Part shown: one piece after another, positions 17,635 to 26,421 of the stretch
Position numbering within the stretch: position 1 is the stretch's first letter
Layout: every line of letters starts with the position of its first letter
NCBI GenBank assembly: GCA_965227265.1
Contig: OZ245738.1
Location: forward strand, 4,041,117 to 4,105,116
DNA length: 64,000 nt
Reading direction: 5' to 3'
DNA from: UBA2336 sp965227265
GTDB lineage: Bacteria; Bacteroidota; Bacteroidia; Cytophagales; Cyclobacteriaceae
The notes under the pieces: generated by a model
Told to the model about the DNA's origin: nothing
The model's input: only the letters and a program-made list of their open reading frames with translations
Databases searched by the model: none
Made by a program: the position numbers and the translations under genes

Positions 17635-18444
17635 ATGGTGACTTTTCCGTCTTGCAAAATCAACCTGGGATTACAGGTTATTCGCAAGCGGCACGATGGG
17701 TATCATGATATCGAGACCTGTTTTTATCCAATTCCCTGGACAGATGCTCTTGAAGTAGTTATTGCTGATAGATTTTCATTTACTGCTTCCGGAAATTCGA
17801 TCCCGGGGGATGTAACCAATAATCTTTGCGTAAAAGCATATGAATTGCTAAAACGTGATTTTGATCTTGCGCCCGTTGCGATTCACTTGCACAAAGTAAT
17901 TCCGACAGGAGCAGGTTTAGGCGGAGGCTCTTCGGATGGTGCGTACGCACTTCGATTGCTTAAACAGATTTTTGATCTCAAGCTTTCACAGGATAAGCTA
18001 AAAGATTATGCGCTGCGGTTGGGCAGTGATTGTCCTTTTTTTATTGAGGATAAGCCGATGTTAGGATCGGGTAGAGGAGAAGCATTAACAGATATTTCAA
18101 TCGATCTCAACGGAAAATTTCTGGTGCTGATTAAACCCGATGTACATGTTTCTACTGCGGAGGCATATTCGGGTGTAAAGCCGACTGCGCTTTCACAAAG
18201 CATCAAGAATATTTTAGAGCAAAAGCCTATTGCTGAATGGAAGAATTTCCTTAAAAATGATTTTGAGCAATCTGTTTTTGTGAACTATCCTGTGATACGA
18301 GACATTAAAGAGAAGCTCTATGAGCATGGTGCGCTTTACGCAAGTATGAGTGGCTCAGGATCTGCCGTGTTTGGAATTTTTGAAAAGCCTGTTGAGTTGA
18401 AAGCTCAGTTCTCTAATGCAATTTATTGGAGCGGTAAACTTTAA
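17635..18444 (+). CDS. ispE: 4-diphosphocytidyl-2-C-methyl-D-erythritol kinase
   Basis: 269 residues, a GHMP kinase. It phosphorylates CDP-methylerythritol in the MEP isoprenoid pathway. The N-terminal CKINLGLQVIRKRHDGYHDIET motif gives the IspE identity. The ATP loop PTGAGLGGGSSDGAYAL lies near residues 88-104, and the third GHMP motif SMSGSGSAVFGIF near 239-251. It is probably cotranscribed with fabI. Its 3' end overlaps the convergent EamA gene by four bases. Confidence 0.95.
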   Translation: MVTFPSCKINLGLQVIRKRHDGYHDIETCFYPIPWTDALEVVIADRFSFTASGNSIPGDVTNNLCVKAYELLKRDFDLAPVAIHLHKVIPTGAGLGGGSSDGAYALRLLKQIFDLKLSQDKLKDYALRLGSDCPFFIEDKPMLGSGRGEALTDISIDLNGKFLVLIKPDVHVSTAEAYSGVKPTALSQSIKNILEQKPIAEWKNFLKNDFEQSVFVNYPVIRDIKEKLYEHGALYASMSGSGSAVFGIFEKPVELKAQFSNAIYWSGKL

Positions 18445-19352
18445 GGACCGGTGTGAGGTAAAGGTTTTGGCTTCGTGAACCGACCCTTTACGAACGGATA
18501 GGCGATCACTGCGCCCAGAATTACTACCGTTCCTAAATAAAAATTCCAGCTCATTACTTCCTGTTGGCCGAAAACTAGTAGTGCGAGAATGATTCCGTAA
18601 ACCGGCTCAAGGTTTAGGGTTAATTGTATAAAGAATACAGAAAGCTTTTTCGTGAGATTGATGGCTACAGCGTATGCATACACTGTACATACTAGTGAAA
18701 GAACCGCAATCCATGCCCAATCGCTCCAGGAAGGAGAGAGATTGAGCTGGCCATCAACCGCAAAGTATGATGTGTACAGCGGGAAGAATAAAACTACGGC
18801 AGCACATGCCCCGATCATTTCATAAAATGTTATCGTAAGTGAATTAACACGCGTTACTAACTGTGAGTTGATAACGGCAAACATGGCGCAGGTCAATCCT
18901 GATAAAATTCCCAGGAAAAGTCCCATCGGATATTGAAAATTAAAAGAGAAGATCAAGTAAAGGCCAATGATTACTACGAAACCCAATCCAACTTCAACTG
19001 CCTGGATTTTATTTTTCTTGGCCATCGGCTCGATGAATGCAGCCCAAAGTGAGCATGTTGCAAATCCCACAAGGCTTGTGGAAGGATTTGAAATTCTACC
19101 CGATACAAAAAAAGTAAGCCAGTGAGCGGCAACAATAGCTCCGGTGAGAAAGAGCTTGATCAAATCTGAATTTGACACTTTAAAGGATCCGCGAAGAACC
19201 ACGATCACTATACCCATTCCGATAGCCGCCAATAAGGTTCTATAGAAAACCATTTCAACGGCAGGTATGCTTACAAGCTTGCCGAGAATAGCGGTAAATC
19301 CCCAGAGAAATACGAGAAAGTGAAGCTTAACGTAATCGGTAGTCGTGGTCAT
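18441..19352 (-). CDS. EamA/DMT-family transporter
   Basis: 303 residues with about ten transmembrane helices arranged as two EamA repeats (roughly 8-140 and 155-290), a drug/metabolite-transporter fold. Typical elements are VEMVFYRTLLAAIGMG near 28-43 in the first half and QLTLNLEPVYGIILALLVFGQ near 241-261 in the second. The substrate cannot be inferred. It is third in the tgt-lptG-EamA set; its start overlaps the lptG stop by one base. Confidence 0.88.
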   Translation of the reverse strand: MTTTTDYVKLHFLVFLWGFTAILGKLVSIPAVEMVFYRTLLAAIGMGIVIVVLRGSFKVSNSDLIKLFLTGAIVAAHWLTFFVSGRISNPSTSLVGFATCSLWAAFIEPMAKKNKIQAVEVGLGFVVIIGLYLIFSFNFQYPMGLFLGILSGLTCAMFAVINSQLVTRVNSLTITFYEMIGACAAVVLFFPLYTSYFAVDGQLNLSPSWSDWAWIAVLSLVCTVYAYAVAINLTKKLSVFFIQLTLNLEPVYGIILALLVFGQQEVMSWNFYLGTVVILGAVIAYPFVKGRFTKPKPLPHTGP

Positions 19353-20533
19353 TAACGCGGAACGTATTTATACATAACAGCGGATATGGCGCCAAAGATA
19401 ATCGCGGGTATCCAAACTGAAATGACTGGAGGTAATGTTCCGGCCTCTGCAAAAGTTCGGAACATCATAAAGAACAAAATAAAGATGAATGAAAGGGCAA
19501 ACCCCAACGCAATTTGAGAACCCGTGCCGCCCCTGCTTTTGCGCGAGGAAACAATTACACCCATAAAGGTGAGTATGAAAATAGAGAACGGTGAAGCAAA
19601 GCGCGTATATTTTTCAACTTCATACACATCAATGCCTGCTGAACCGCGCGACTTAAGCGTTCGGATGTACTTACTCAACTCATTTAATGTAAGACCATCG
19701 TATTTTCGATAGTCATTATCAAACTCATTTGGATGAATTGCTAATGTAGTATCCAGTGTTGGGGCTTTGGCAAGTTTAAGATCGTCTTCGACACGTTGGG
19801 TATCCAGCGAAGGATTTACCAATGAATCGACAGGTTCAGAAGCTAACGAATCAGTTGACGTTGAATCTGGTTTTAAAGAAGCGGGTTCAAAAATTTTATT
19901 AACATTTACGATCTCCCAATCATACAGTGTCCATTTATTTTTTGTGGTGTCCCATTCAATACGTTTGGCGGTAAGCTTTTCAATGAGCTTACGATTCTTA
20001 AATCGTTCTAATGTGAATTGATAACCTTTATCTGAATTGCTGTTATAACTCTGTAAGTACAAGAAAACATTTTTCGAAACCTGCATGTGAATGTTACGAT
20101 GGCTTGAGCTTGTCTTGGGTTTAAGATACTCCATCTCAAAAGCAAGCCGTGATTTATTGGAGTTTGGGATGATCCAGCCATTCAACCAAAAGCTTACTCC
20201 GGCAATGAGCGCGGCTCCAATGAAATACGGTAACAACAATCTGCGGAAGCTTACACCACTGCTGAGAATGGCAACAATCTCTGTATGCCCGGCCATTTTT
20301 GCCGTTACATATACAGTTGCGATAAAAACTGTTATGGGTGTAATCAATCCGGCAATCCAAGGAAGGAAGTCTCCATAATAACCGAGTATCTCCAGAAAGC
20401 CTAATTGGGCTTTCGCGTACTTATCGGTTTTCTCCGTGAGATCAATAACCGTTATAACGGCCAGCAATAAAGCGACAACAAACACGTACGTGCTTAGAAA
20501 CTGCTTTATGATATACTTGTCGAGTAACTTCAT
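19352..20533 (-). CDS. lptG: LptF/LptG-family permease (YjgP/YjgQ)
   Basis: 393 residues. MKLLDKYIIKQFL starts the family; three N-terminal helices, a periplasmic domain of about 190 residues and three C-terminal helices match LptF/LptG, which with LptB2 extract lipopolysaccharide from the inner membrane. The periplasmic part carries a Ser/Asp-rich linker (about residues 215-245). Only one such gene is here, and choosing LptG over LptF is uncertain. It shares one base with tgt upstream. Confidence 0.85.
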   Translation of the reverse strand: MKLLDKYIIKQFLSTYVFVVALLLAVITVIDLTEKTDKYAKAQLGFLEILGYYGDFLPWIAGLITPITVFIATVYVTAKMAGHTEIVAILSSGVSFRRLLLPYFIGAALIAGVSFWLNGWIIPNSNKSRLAFEMEYLKPKTSSSHRNIHMQVSKNVFLYLQSYNSNSDKGYQFTLERFKNRKLIEKLTAKRIEWDTTKNKWTLYDWEIVNVNKIFEPASLKPDSTSTDSLASEPVDSLVNPSLDTQRVEDDLKLAKAPTLDTTLAIHPNEFDNDYRKYDGLTLNELSKYIRTLKSRGSAGIDVYEVEKYTRFASPFSIFILTFMGVIVSSRKSRGGTGSQIALGFALSFIFILFFMMFRTFAEAGTLPPVISVWIPAIIFGAISAVMYKYVPR

Positions 20534-21663
20534 TACAACCTTGCGGATACTTTTTTAACCATTACGTTTTTCCATTCAGCAAATGTTTTATTCAGAATTT
20601 GCTTTCGCGCCTCCTTAACCAGCCAAAGATAGAACGTAAGGTTATGTATTGTAGCAATTTGTGCGCCTAAAATCTCTTTATTAATAATAAGGTGACGTAA
20701 GTATGCTTTTGAATGAAAGGTGCTGGCATATCCGCCTAGTTCAGCATCAATTGGAGAAAGATCATCCTTCCACTTTTCATTCCGGATGTTTACGATGCCT
20801 TGTGTGGTGAACAGCATTCCGTTGCGCGCATTTCGTGTGGGCATTACACAATCAAACATGTCAACACCTAATGCAATGCACTCTAAAATATTTTCCGGGG
20901 TTCCAACACCCATCAGATAACGGGGCTTATCAGCAGGAAGTATGCTGCACACTACGTCTGTCATTTCGTACATCAGTTCGTGCGGCTCGCCAACGGATAA
21001 CCCACCAATTGCATTGCCTTGTTGATCTTGCGCAGCAATGAATTCTGCCGATTGAATACGGAGATCTTTATAAACACTTCCTTGTACGATGGGAAATAGC
21101 GTTTGCTCATACCCATAGCGCGGTTCGGTGTTGTTGATTTGCTTGACACAGCGTTGAAGCCATTGATGTGTGATCACCAACGATTTTTTAGCATACTCAT
21201 ATTCGCATGGATACGGAGTGCATTCGTCCAGTGCCATGATAATATCAGCACCAATTGAACGCTGAATGTCCATCACATTTTCCGGAGTGAACAAATGTTT
21301 TGAACCATCGATGTGTGATTTGAACGTTACGCCTTCATTGTTGATCTTCCGGTTCTCCGAAAGGGAATACACCTGGTAGCCGCCACTGTCGGTAAGAATA
21401 GGCTTGCTCCAGCCATTGAACTTGTGCAATCCGCCTGCTTTTTCCAGTAAACCCGTCCCGGGTCGTAAGTATAAATGGTAGGTATTTCCTAAAATAATTT
21501 GCGCCTGAATGTCGTATTCCAGTTCGCGCTGATGCACGGCTTTTACAGTTCCCGCAGTTCCGACCGGCATGAAAATCGGAGTCTCAATATCACCATGTGC
21601 AGTCTGCACTATACCGGCTCGGGCTTTTGATTTTGAGTCGTTTGCTGAAAGCGTAAACTTCAC
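20533..21663 (-). CDS. tgt: tRNA-guanine transglycosylase (queuine tRNA-ribosyltransferase)
   Basis: 376 residues. It exchanges guanine-34 of GUN-anticodon tRNAs for preQ1. Motifs: ETPIFMPVGTAGTVKA, NTYHLYLRPG, the catalytic LTDSGGYQVYSLS, and GGLSVGEP followed by YLMGVGTPEN. The zinc ligands typical of the family are CVMPTRNARNG and the His near the end. I chose the GTG giving MKFTLSAND; the longer TTG start coincides with the -7 promoter element and is unlikely. Confidence 0.93.
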   Translation of the reverse strand: MKFTLSANDSKSKARAGIVQTAHGDIETPIFMPVGTAGTVKAVHQRELEYDIQAQIILGNTYHLYLRPGTGLLEKAGGLHKFNGWSKPILTDSGGYQVYSLSENRKINNEGVTFKSHIDGSKHLFTPENVMDIQRSIGADIIMALDECTPYPCEYEYAKKSLVITHQWLQRCVKQINNTEPRYGYEQTLFPIVQGSVYKDLRIQSAEFIAAQDQQGNAIGGLSVGEPHELMYEMTDVVCSILPADKPRYLMGVGTPENILECIALGVDMFDCVMPTRNARNGMLFTTQGIVNIRNEKWKDDLSPIDAELGGYASTFHSKAYLRHLIINKEILGAQIATIHNLTFYLWLVKEARKQILNKTFAEWKNVMVKKVSARL

Positions 21664-21681
21664 GTGTTGTGTATAAGGCGA

Positions 21682-21689
21682 CAAAAATA
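21682..21689 (-). promoter_or_regulatory. -7 promoter element of the tgt operon
   Basis: Reads TATTTTTG on the minus strand, an exact TAnnTTTG match, 18 bases before the GTG start of tgt. Because the last three bases of the element are the in-frame TTG at 21684, it supports the shorter tgt start. Confidence 0.5.
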
Positions 21690-21830
21690 AGGTATTATTT
21701 CATTATACGCAGAGTCAGACATTTAAAACCAGTCAGGGTTATGTAACATGAACTTTGCTAATTCCGTTAACCTTTACAGCAGAATAGTCCGACACGTTTT
21801 AATTTTATCTCGTACCTAAAACCCATCGGC

Positions 21831-22766
21831 ATGAATCGATTTAAGCTAGTTTTATTTATTGTTCTCCTGATAGCTTTTTCCGCACACGCGCAATTCTTTA
21901 AACAAGTAGACTTATCCATTAAGCGTGATCTGCATACAGTAACATTTTCTGGTCGCCATGGCTGGGCGGTATCGTATGGTTCAGGAAATCTTTATCACTC
22001 TGCTGACAATGGCAAAAACTGGAGCCAATTATGGAGTGGAGATAGTTTATATTTTGAAGAGATACAGTTTACTTCAGAAAAATCCGGATATCTGGTCGGT
22101 GAGAGTAGCAACCTGCTTTACTCGAAAGATGGAGGAAGATCATGGCACAATCAACTCGCTGAACAACTTCAACAAAAGAAACTGTTGATTTACGGTGCAT
22201 ACTTTTCCGATTCAAAGAATGGGATAGTAAGTTGTCAATCCAGTATGACTCAAGGCAGAGTATATAATTTGCTTTTACAGAAGGGAAAATGGCAAATTCT
22301 TACAGATTCAGTGTACGCTTTTCTTAAAGTTAACGGACTCAACAGGAAACAATTTTTAGGATGTACAACAGGGGAAATAATTTGTTTCGATAAAAAAATG
22401 GAGGAAATAAATGTCCTTTACAAAAGGTCATCAAACGCGATTGGCTTGCTGCGTGATGTAGGATCAGTGGATGATAGCTTTATCTATGCGATTGGTGCAA
22501 GGGGATATTTTATTCACAGCATAGATGGTGGTGCTACCTGGAAAGAAACCGTTGTTTCATCCACACGAATCAGGAGTATTCTCTTCATTGACAATCAGAA
22601 AGGATATATTGTTGGTGATCAGGGATTGATTCTGGGAACAGAAGATGGAGGCTTATCATGGATAAAACACGATGCAGCTACAAAAGAAGATTTGCATCGG
22701 GTGGTTAAAAATGGAAACTCAGTCTGGATTTGTGGCAAAGGAGGAACGTTGCTAACGAATAAGTAA
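21831..22766 (+). CDS. Secreted YCF48/BNR-type beta-propeller protein
   Basis: 311 residues with a signal peptide ending in AFSAHAQ. The rest is a series of strands with repeated hallmarks of YCF48-like propellers: GWAVSYGSGNLYHSADNGKNWSQ, GYLVGESSNLLYSKDGGRSWH, YFIHSIDGGATWKE, GYIVGDQGLILGTEDGG and WICGKGGTLL. In cyanobacteria YCF48 assists photosystem II assembly, but in Bacteroidota these are extracytoplasmic proteins of unknown role, often with cell-surface or stress-related annotations. It stands alone between divergent tgt and convergent dnaE2. Confidence 0.82.
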   Translation: MNRFKLVLFIVLLIAFSAHAQFFKQVDLSIKRDLHTVTFSGRHGWAVSYGSGNLYHSADNGKNWSQLWSGDSLYFEEIQFTSEKSGYLVGESSNLLYSKDGGRSWHNQLAEQLQQKKLLIYGAYFSDSKNGIVSCQSSMTQGRVYNLLLQKGKWQILTDSVYAFLKVNGLNRKQFLGCTTGEIICFDKKMEEINVLYKRSSNAIGLLRDVGSVDDSFIYAIGARGYFIHSIDGGATWKETVVSSTRIRSILFIDNQKGYIVGDQGLILGTEDGGLSWIKHDAATKEDLHRVVKNGNSVWICGKGGTLLTNK

Positions 22767-22783
22767 GCATTGATTTGACTCCA

Positions 22784-25700
22784 TCAAGCAATGTTCAGCG
22801 TTTCTCGATATGCATCTGGTGGAAATGTTTTTTTGTATACCATCGGCACCTTATCCATCCAGGTTACTTCAATGCTGTACACGCCAAAGTCTTCGCTGAC
22901 TTTTCCTTTGATGTCATAAAATCCGCGGCCGCGAAGCGGATATTTTTTTTCGATCTCCGGAAAATGAACAGTATCAAAAACTTTTCCTTCCCGGTCGTTA
23001 AAGGTTCCGAACGCCATCGGTACACCTGTTCGCGTGGCCGTTGGTTTTGTGGTAACGCAATACCCAAGGATGCGAATTTCTTTACCGAGATTTTGTTTTA
23101 GATCATCGGCTAAAATCCCAAGCTCAGGATTTTCAATAAGCTTGAAGGGATTGCAGAGCGGAAAGCCTAATAATTCAATTTCATCGAATGCATCTTCTAT
23201 TGTATTGCGGTGCAAAACCGGTAATGGATATTCTTTCGGTTCGGTATCAAAAAGATCGACTGTAGTTTTGTTTTTGGTTTTTGCATCGCTGAAGTACAGC
23301 ATCGTTTCCCATAGTAATTGTTGCTTGGTTTTAGGAATAAACCGGAAGGCACCAATACGAATGAGGATACGAACCTGCTCTAATCCCAACTCAACTCTTC
23401 TTAAAAAATTATCGAGACTTTTATATTGACCGTTTACTTCACGTTCTGCTGAAATCTGACGAGCAACTTTATTTTCGAGGCTCTTCAGATGAACAAAGCC
23501 GATATAAATTTGATCGTTATAAATAGTAGTAAGGTGTTCGCTGTGATTTACGCAAGGTGGTTCGATCTTGGCACCATTCATTCGGGCTTCATGAAAATAG
23601 AATTCGGTTTTATAAAATCCTCCGAAGTTATTGATAACGCCCACCATAAACTCCAGCGGATAATGGGCTTTCAGAAATAAACTTTGATAACTTTCCACCG
23701 CATAACTGGCAGAATGTCCTTTTGCAAACGAGTAGCCCGCAAAACTTTCAATCTCATACCACACCCGGTCTGTTATTTTTTGATCATATAAGTTCTTACA
23801 GTTTTCAAAAAACTTGTCCTTTACTTTTTGAAATTCTTCCCTGGACCTGTATTTACCCGACATTCCTCTTCGTAATACATCCGCTTCTGTCAACGTAAGC
23901 TTGCCAAATCCATTCGCGACTTTAATTACATCTTCCTGATAAACCATTACGCCAAACGTATCCGCCATCAGGTCATCCATTAAAGGATGAATTGATTCGT
24001 ACGCAATGCCATTTTTATGCATGTGAAACCGTTCGATGTAAGCTTTCATCATTCCCGAACTGGCTACACCTGGCCGAATGATCGAACTAGCGGCAACCAA
24101 GGTTAAGTAATCATCGCACGTTAGCTTTTCAAGCAGCATGCGCATCGCGGGCGATTCAACATAAAAACAGCCCATGGCTTTGCTGTTTCGCAGTAAGTCT
24201 TTTATTTTTTCATCTTCGGTAAATTTTTTGAATTGATATACATCTACGTCAAGTCCCTGATTGCGCTTTACATGCTTAACAGTTTCTTTAATATGACCCA
24301 ATCCACGCTGACTCAGAATGTCAAACTTATAAATCCCAAAATCTTCGGCTGCGTGCATTTCGAATTGTGATACAGGCAAGCTTTTGGGAGGGAATTCTGT
24401 TGCCGTGTAAGCATAGATTGGTTTTTCTGTGATCAGCACGCCACCAGCATGGATGGAAATGTTAGCCGGCAATTCAAGTGAAACGATATAACGTGCATAA
24501 CTAAAGATGAGTTCAGCAATGTGATCACGCTTGATTGCCATCTTGCGCGTATCGATCAGGTTATCGATTTCTTCTTTCGGTAGGCCGAAAACTTTTCCAA
24601 GCTCACGAATAATAGATTTTCCCTGATACGTTGTGTGTGTGCCTAACAGGCAAACATGATCGTATCCATATCTGGTAAAAATGTATTCATAAATTGCATC
24701 ACGGTTATCCCACGAGAAGTCGATATCAAAATCGGGCGGTGTTACGCGTTCCTCATTCAGAAATCGCTCGAAAAATAAATTCAACTCAATCGGATCCACG
24801 TTGGTAATGCCCAAGCAATACGCCACTGTGCTGTTCGCTCCGCTGCCACGCCCGACAAAATCGAAGCCCATTTTTTTCGCATGTAGAATTAAATCGTACG
24901 AGATAAGATAGTATGAAGTGAATTTCTTATCGGAGATAATTCGAAGCTCTTTTTCGATATGATCTTTCCAAATGTGCAATCGCTTGGGTTCGTCTTCATC
25001 TTTGTAACGCTGTTCAAATCCTTCTCGGGTTCTTTCAAGCAGGTAGTTAGCATCTTCTTCCCGGGTGTTAAAAAAAGATTTTTTGTTTTTGTCTTTCTCT
25101 TCACCTTCTTGTGAGCATTCAATACTGCATTGATCAAGCAGTGCATTTGCATTTGTTGCAAGTTCGGGGTAAGAATCAAACAGTTCTTCAAGCTGTGATT
25201 TCGGAAGCATGAACTCTTCTTTTGCGGCATGATGATGTTCTGGCAGCTTGCTTAACAAGGTATTGTTGGCAATGCTTCGCAATAACCGATGCGTATTGAA
25301 ATCTCGCCAGACAACCTTTTTCCTTTTTGTTTTGTCAATTGTTTCATGTGGCGGTAAGAAGGTTATTGGGTGAAACAAAATAAACTTGTGATTGAACTCT
25401 TCGCGAAAGGAGTTGGCTCCGTAAGCAATGAGTTGTTGTTTTCGAACACCAATAAATTCATTCCTACGAAGTTGATCGGGATCGAGTGCCCCGAATGCAT
25501 AAATTATAAAGGCATCATCGAACTTCGGTGCGCGTGCGGGAAAAGGTTTTGCTTCGCGATTGTAAAATGAGAGAAATCGTGTGATCTCTTCAAAGCCTTT
25601 GTTATTCTTGGCCAAAATTACATAGAGAAAATTATTCTCATTTCGAAACTCAACACCCACGGCCAAGTTAAGATCGTAAGGCTCTTTATCAAATTTTGTT

Positions 25701-25882
25701 TTGCCTGTGGCTAATGATCGGTTGTCATTGCACGTACGCAACATTTCCAGCCAGGAAGAGGTATTGTTGATCTCTGTTAACGCAAGCTTACGAACCTTGC
25801 AGCGTTTGGCTTCTTCAAAAAGGGTTTTAATGGGCAGCGTTCCGTATTTGAAGCTGTACCCGGTGTGGCAATTGAGATACAT
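22784..25882 (-). CDS. dnaE2: Alternative DNA polymerase III alpha subunit (DnaE2-like)
   Basis: 1032 residues, a C-family polymerase. Order: degenerate PHP domain (1-80), the palm with GRGSGANSTVAY near 344 and the catalytic PDFDIDF near 383-389, the third Asp in YKFDILSQRGLGHI near 520, a fingers region with GVMVYQEDV and RRGMSGKYRSREEF, a helix-hairpin-helix and an OB fold near 930-1020. It is shorter than replicative DnaE (about 1160-1200) and lacks the tau-binding tail. The PHP metal motifs are lost (NCH for HxH, TEINN for TDHNN), so no proofreading is expected. As last gene of a repressor-controlled operon with dinB, it is probably the translesion enzyme. Confidence 0.88.
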   Translation of the reverse strand: MYLNCHTGYSFKYGTLPIKTLFEEAKRCKVRKLALTEINNTSSWLEMLRTCNDNRSLATGKTKFDKEPYDLNLAVGVEFRNENNFLYVILAKNNKGFEEITRFLSFYNREAKPFPARAPKFDDAFIIYAFGALDPDQLRRNEFIGVRKQQLIAYGANSFREEFNHKFILFHPITFLPPHETIDKTKRKKVVWRDFNTHRLLRSIANNTLLSKLPEHHHAAKEEFMLPKSQLEELFDSYPELATNANALLDQCSIECSQEGEEKDKNKKSFFNTREEDANYLLERTREGFEQRYKDEDEPKRLHIWKDHIEKELRIISDKKFTSYYLISYDLILHAKKMGFDFVGRGSGANSTVAYCLGITNVDPIELNLFFERFLNEERVTPPDFDIDFSWDNRDAIYEYIFTRYGYDHVCLLGTHTTYQGKSIIRELGKVFGLPKEEIDNLIDTRKMAIKRDHIAELIFSYARYIVSLELPANISIHAGGVLITEKPIYAYTATEFPPKSLPVSQFEMHAAEDFGIYKFDILSQRGLGHIKETVKHVKRNQGLDVDVYQFKKFTEDEKIKDLLRNSKAMGCFYVESPAMRMLLEKLTCDDYLTLVAASSIIRPGVASSGMMKAYIERFHMHKNGIAYESIHPLMDDLMADTFGVMVYQEDVIKVANGFGKLTLTEADVLRRGMSGKYRSREEFQKVKDKFFENCKNLYDQKITDRVWYEIESFAGYSFAKGHSASYAVESYQSLFLKAHYPLEFMVGVINNFGGFYKTEFYFHEARMNGAKIEPPCVNHSEHLTTIYNDQIYIGFVHLKSLENKVARQISAEREVNGQYKSLDNFLRRVELGLEQVRILIRIGAFRFIPKTKQQLLWETMLYFSDAKTKNKTTVDLFDTEPKEYPLPVLHRNTIEDAFDEIELLGFPLCNPFKLIENPELGILADDLKQNLGKEIRILGYCVTTKPTATRTGVPMAFGTFNDREGKVFDTVHFPEIEKKYPLRGRGFYDIKGKVSEDFGVYSIEVTWMDKVPMVYKKTFPPDAYRETLNIA

Positions 25883-25888
25883 GATTCA

Positions 25889-26398
25889 TCACGATGCCAG
25901 GGGCAAGTCGGTATAATAACTCCAGCCACCATCATTTCCGCGTAACACTGTAATTGATTCGCATTTGAATGAATTAGCATATTTCAAATTCCGGATTGTC
26001 GGCCAAAGCTTGTTGAAATCTTCTTTGTTCAGATTCTTAGCTAATGTAATGTGCGGTAGACTTTCCTGGCCGGTAAGTTTTTTCATGAGCTCGCAAACCG
26101 AATTTTTATTGACGATGTTTAAACAAATCGTCCGGTTCTCGCCATGATGCAATACGTAAAAGCCGTTAATGTAAATGGTGAAAGGCTTGAAACCTATCAG
26201 CACATTATCAGCAATGTGATATAATGTATTGTCACTATGTTCATCGTGATATTTAAAAAGCGAGATGTGTGCTTTGGAGAACTCACTTTCGTAGCTGTGC
26301 CCTAATATCCGCCTAAACCGCTGTTTGAAAAGCGATACATCTTTTGCGATGGGGGTAGGGGGTGCAATAAGTAGAAAATTTTCTGTCGCCTCTTTCAT
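25889..26398 (-). CDS. 2H phosphoesterase / 2'-5' RNA ligase-like protein
   Basis: 169 residues from the ATG read as MKEATENFLLIAP; a longer frame would overlap recQ by 76 bases. Two HxT/S-type motifs, AHISLFKY near 46 and PHITLAKN near 115, are the hallmark of the 2H superfamily, whose members hydrolyse or ligate 2'-5' or cyclic phosphodiester bonds in RNA. The substrate is not evident. It sits 23 bases after recQ and six bases before dnaE2, so it belongs to the polymerase operon. Confidence 0.8.
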   Translation of the reverse strand: MKEATENFLLIAPPTPIAKDVSLFKQRFRRILGHSYESEFSKAHISLFKYHDEHSDNTLYHIADNVLIGFKPFTIYINGFYVLHHGENRTICLNIVNKNSVCELMKKLTGQESLPHITLAKNLNKEDFNKLWPTIRNLKYANSFKCESITVLRGNDGGWSYYTDLPLAS

Positions 26399-26421
26399 AG
26401 TCGTTTGTTTATCGTATTCCG

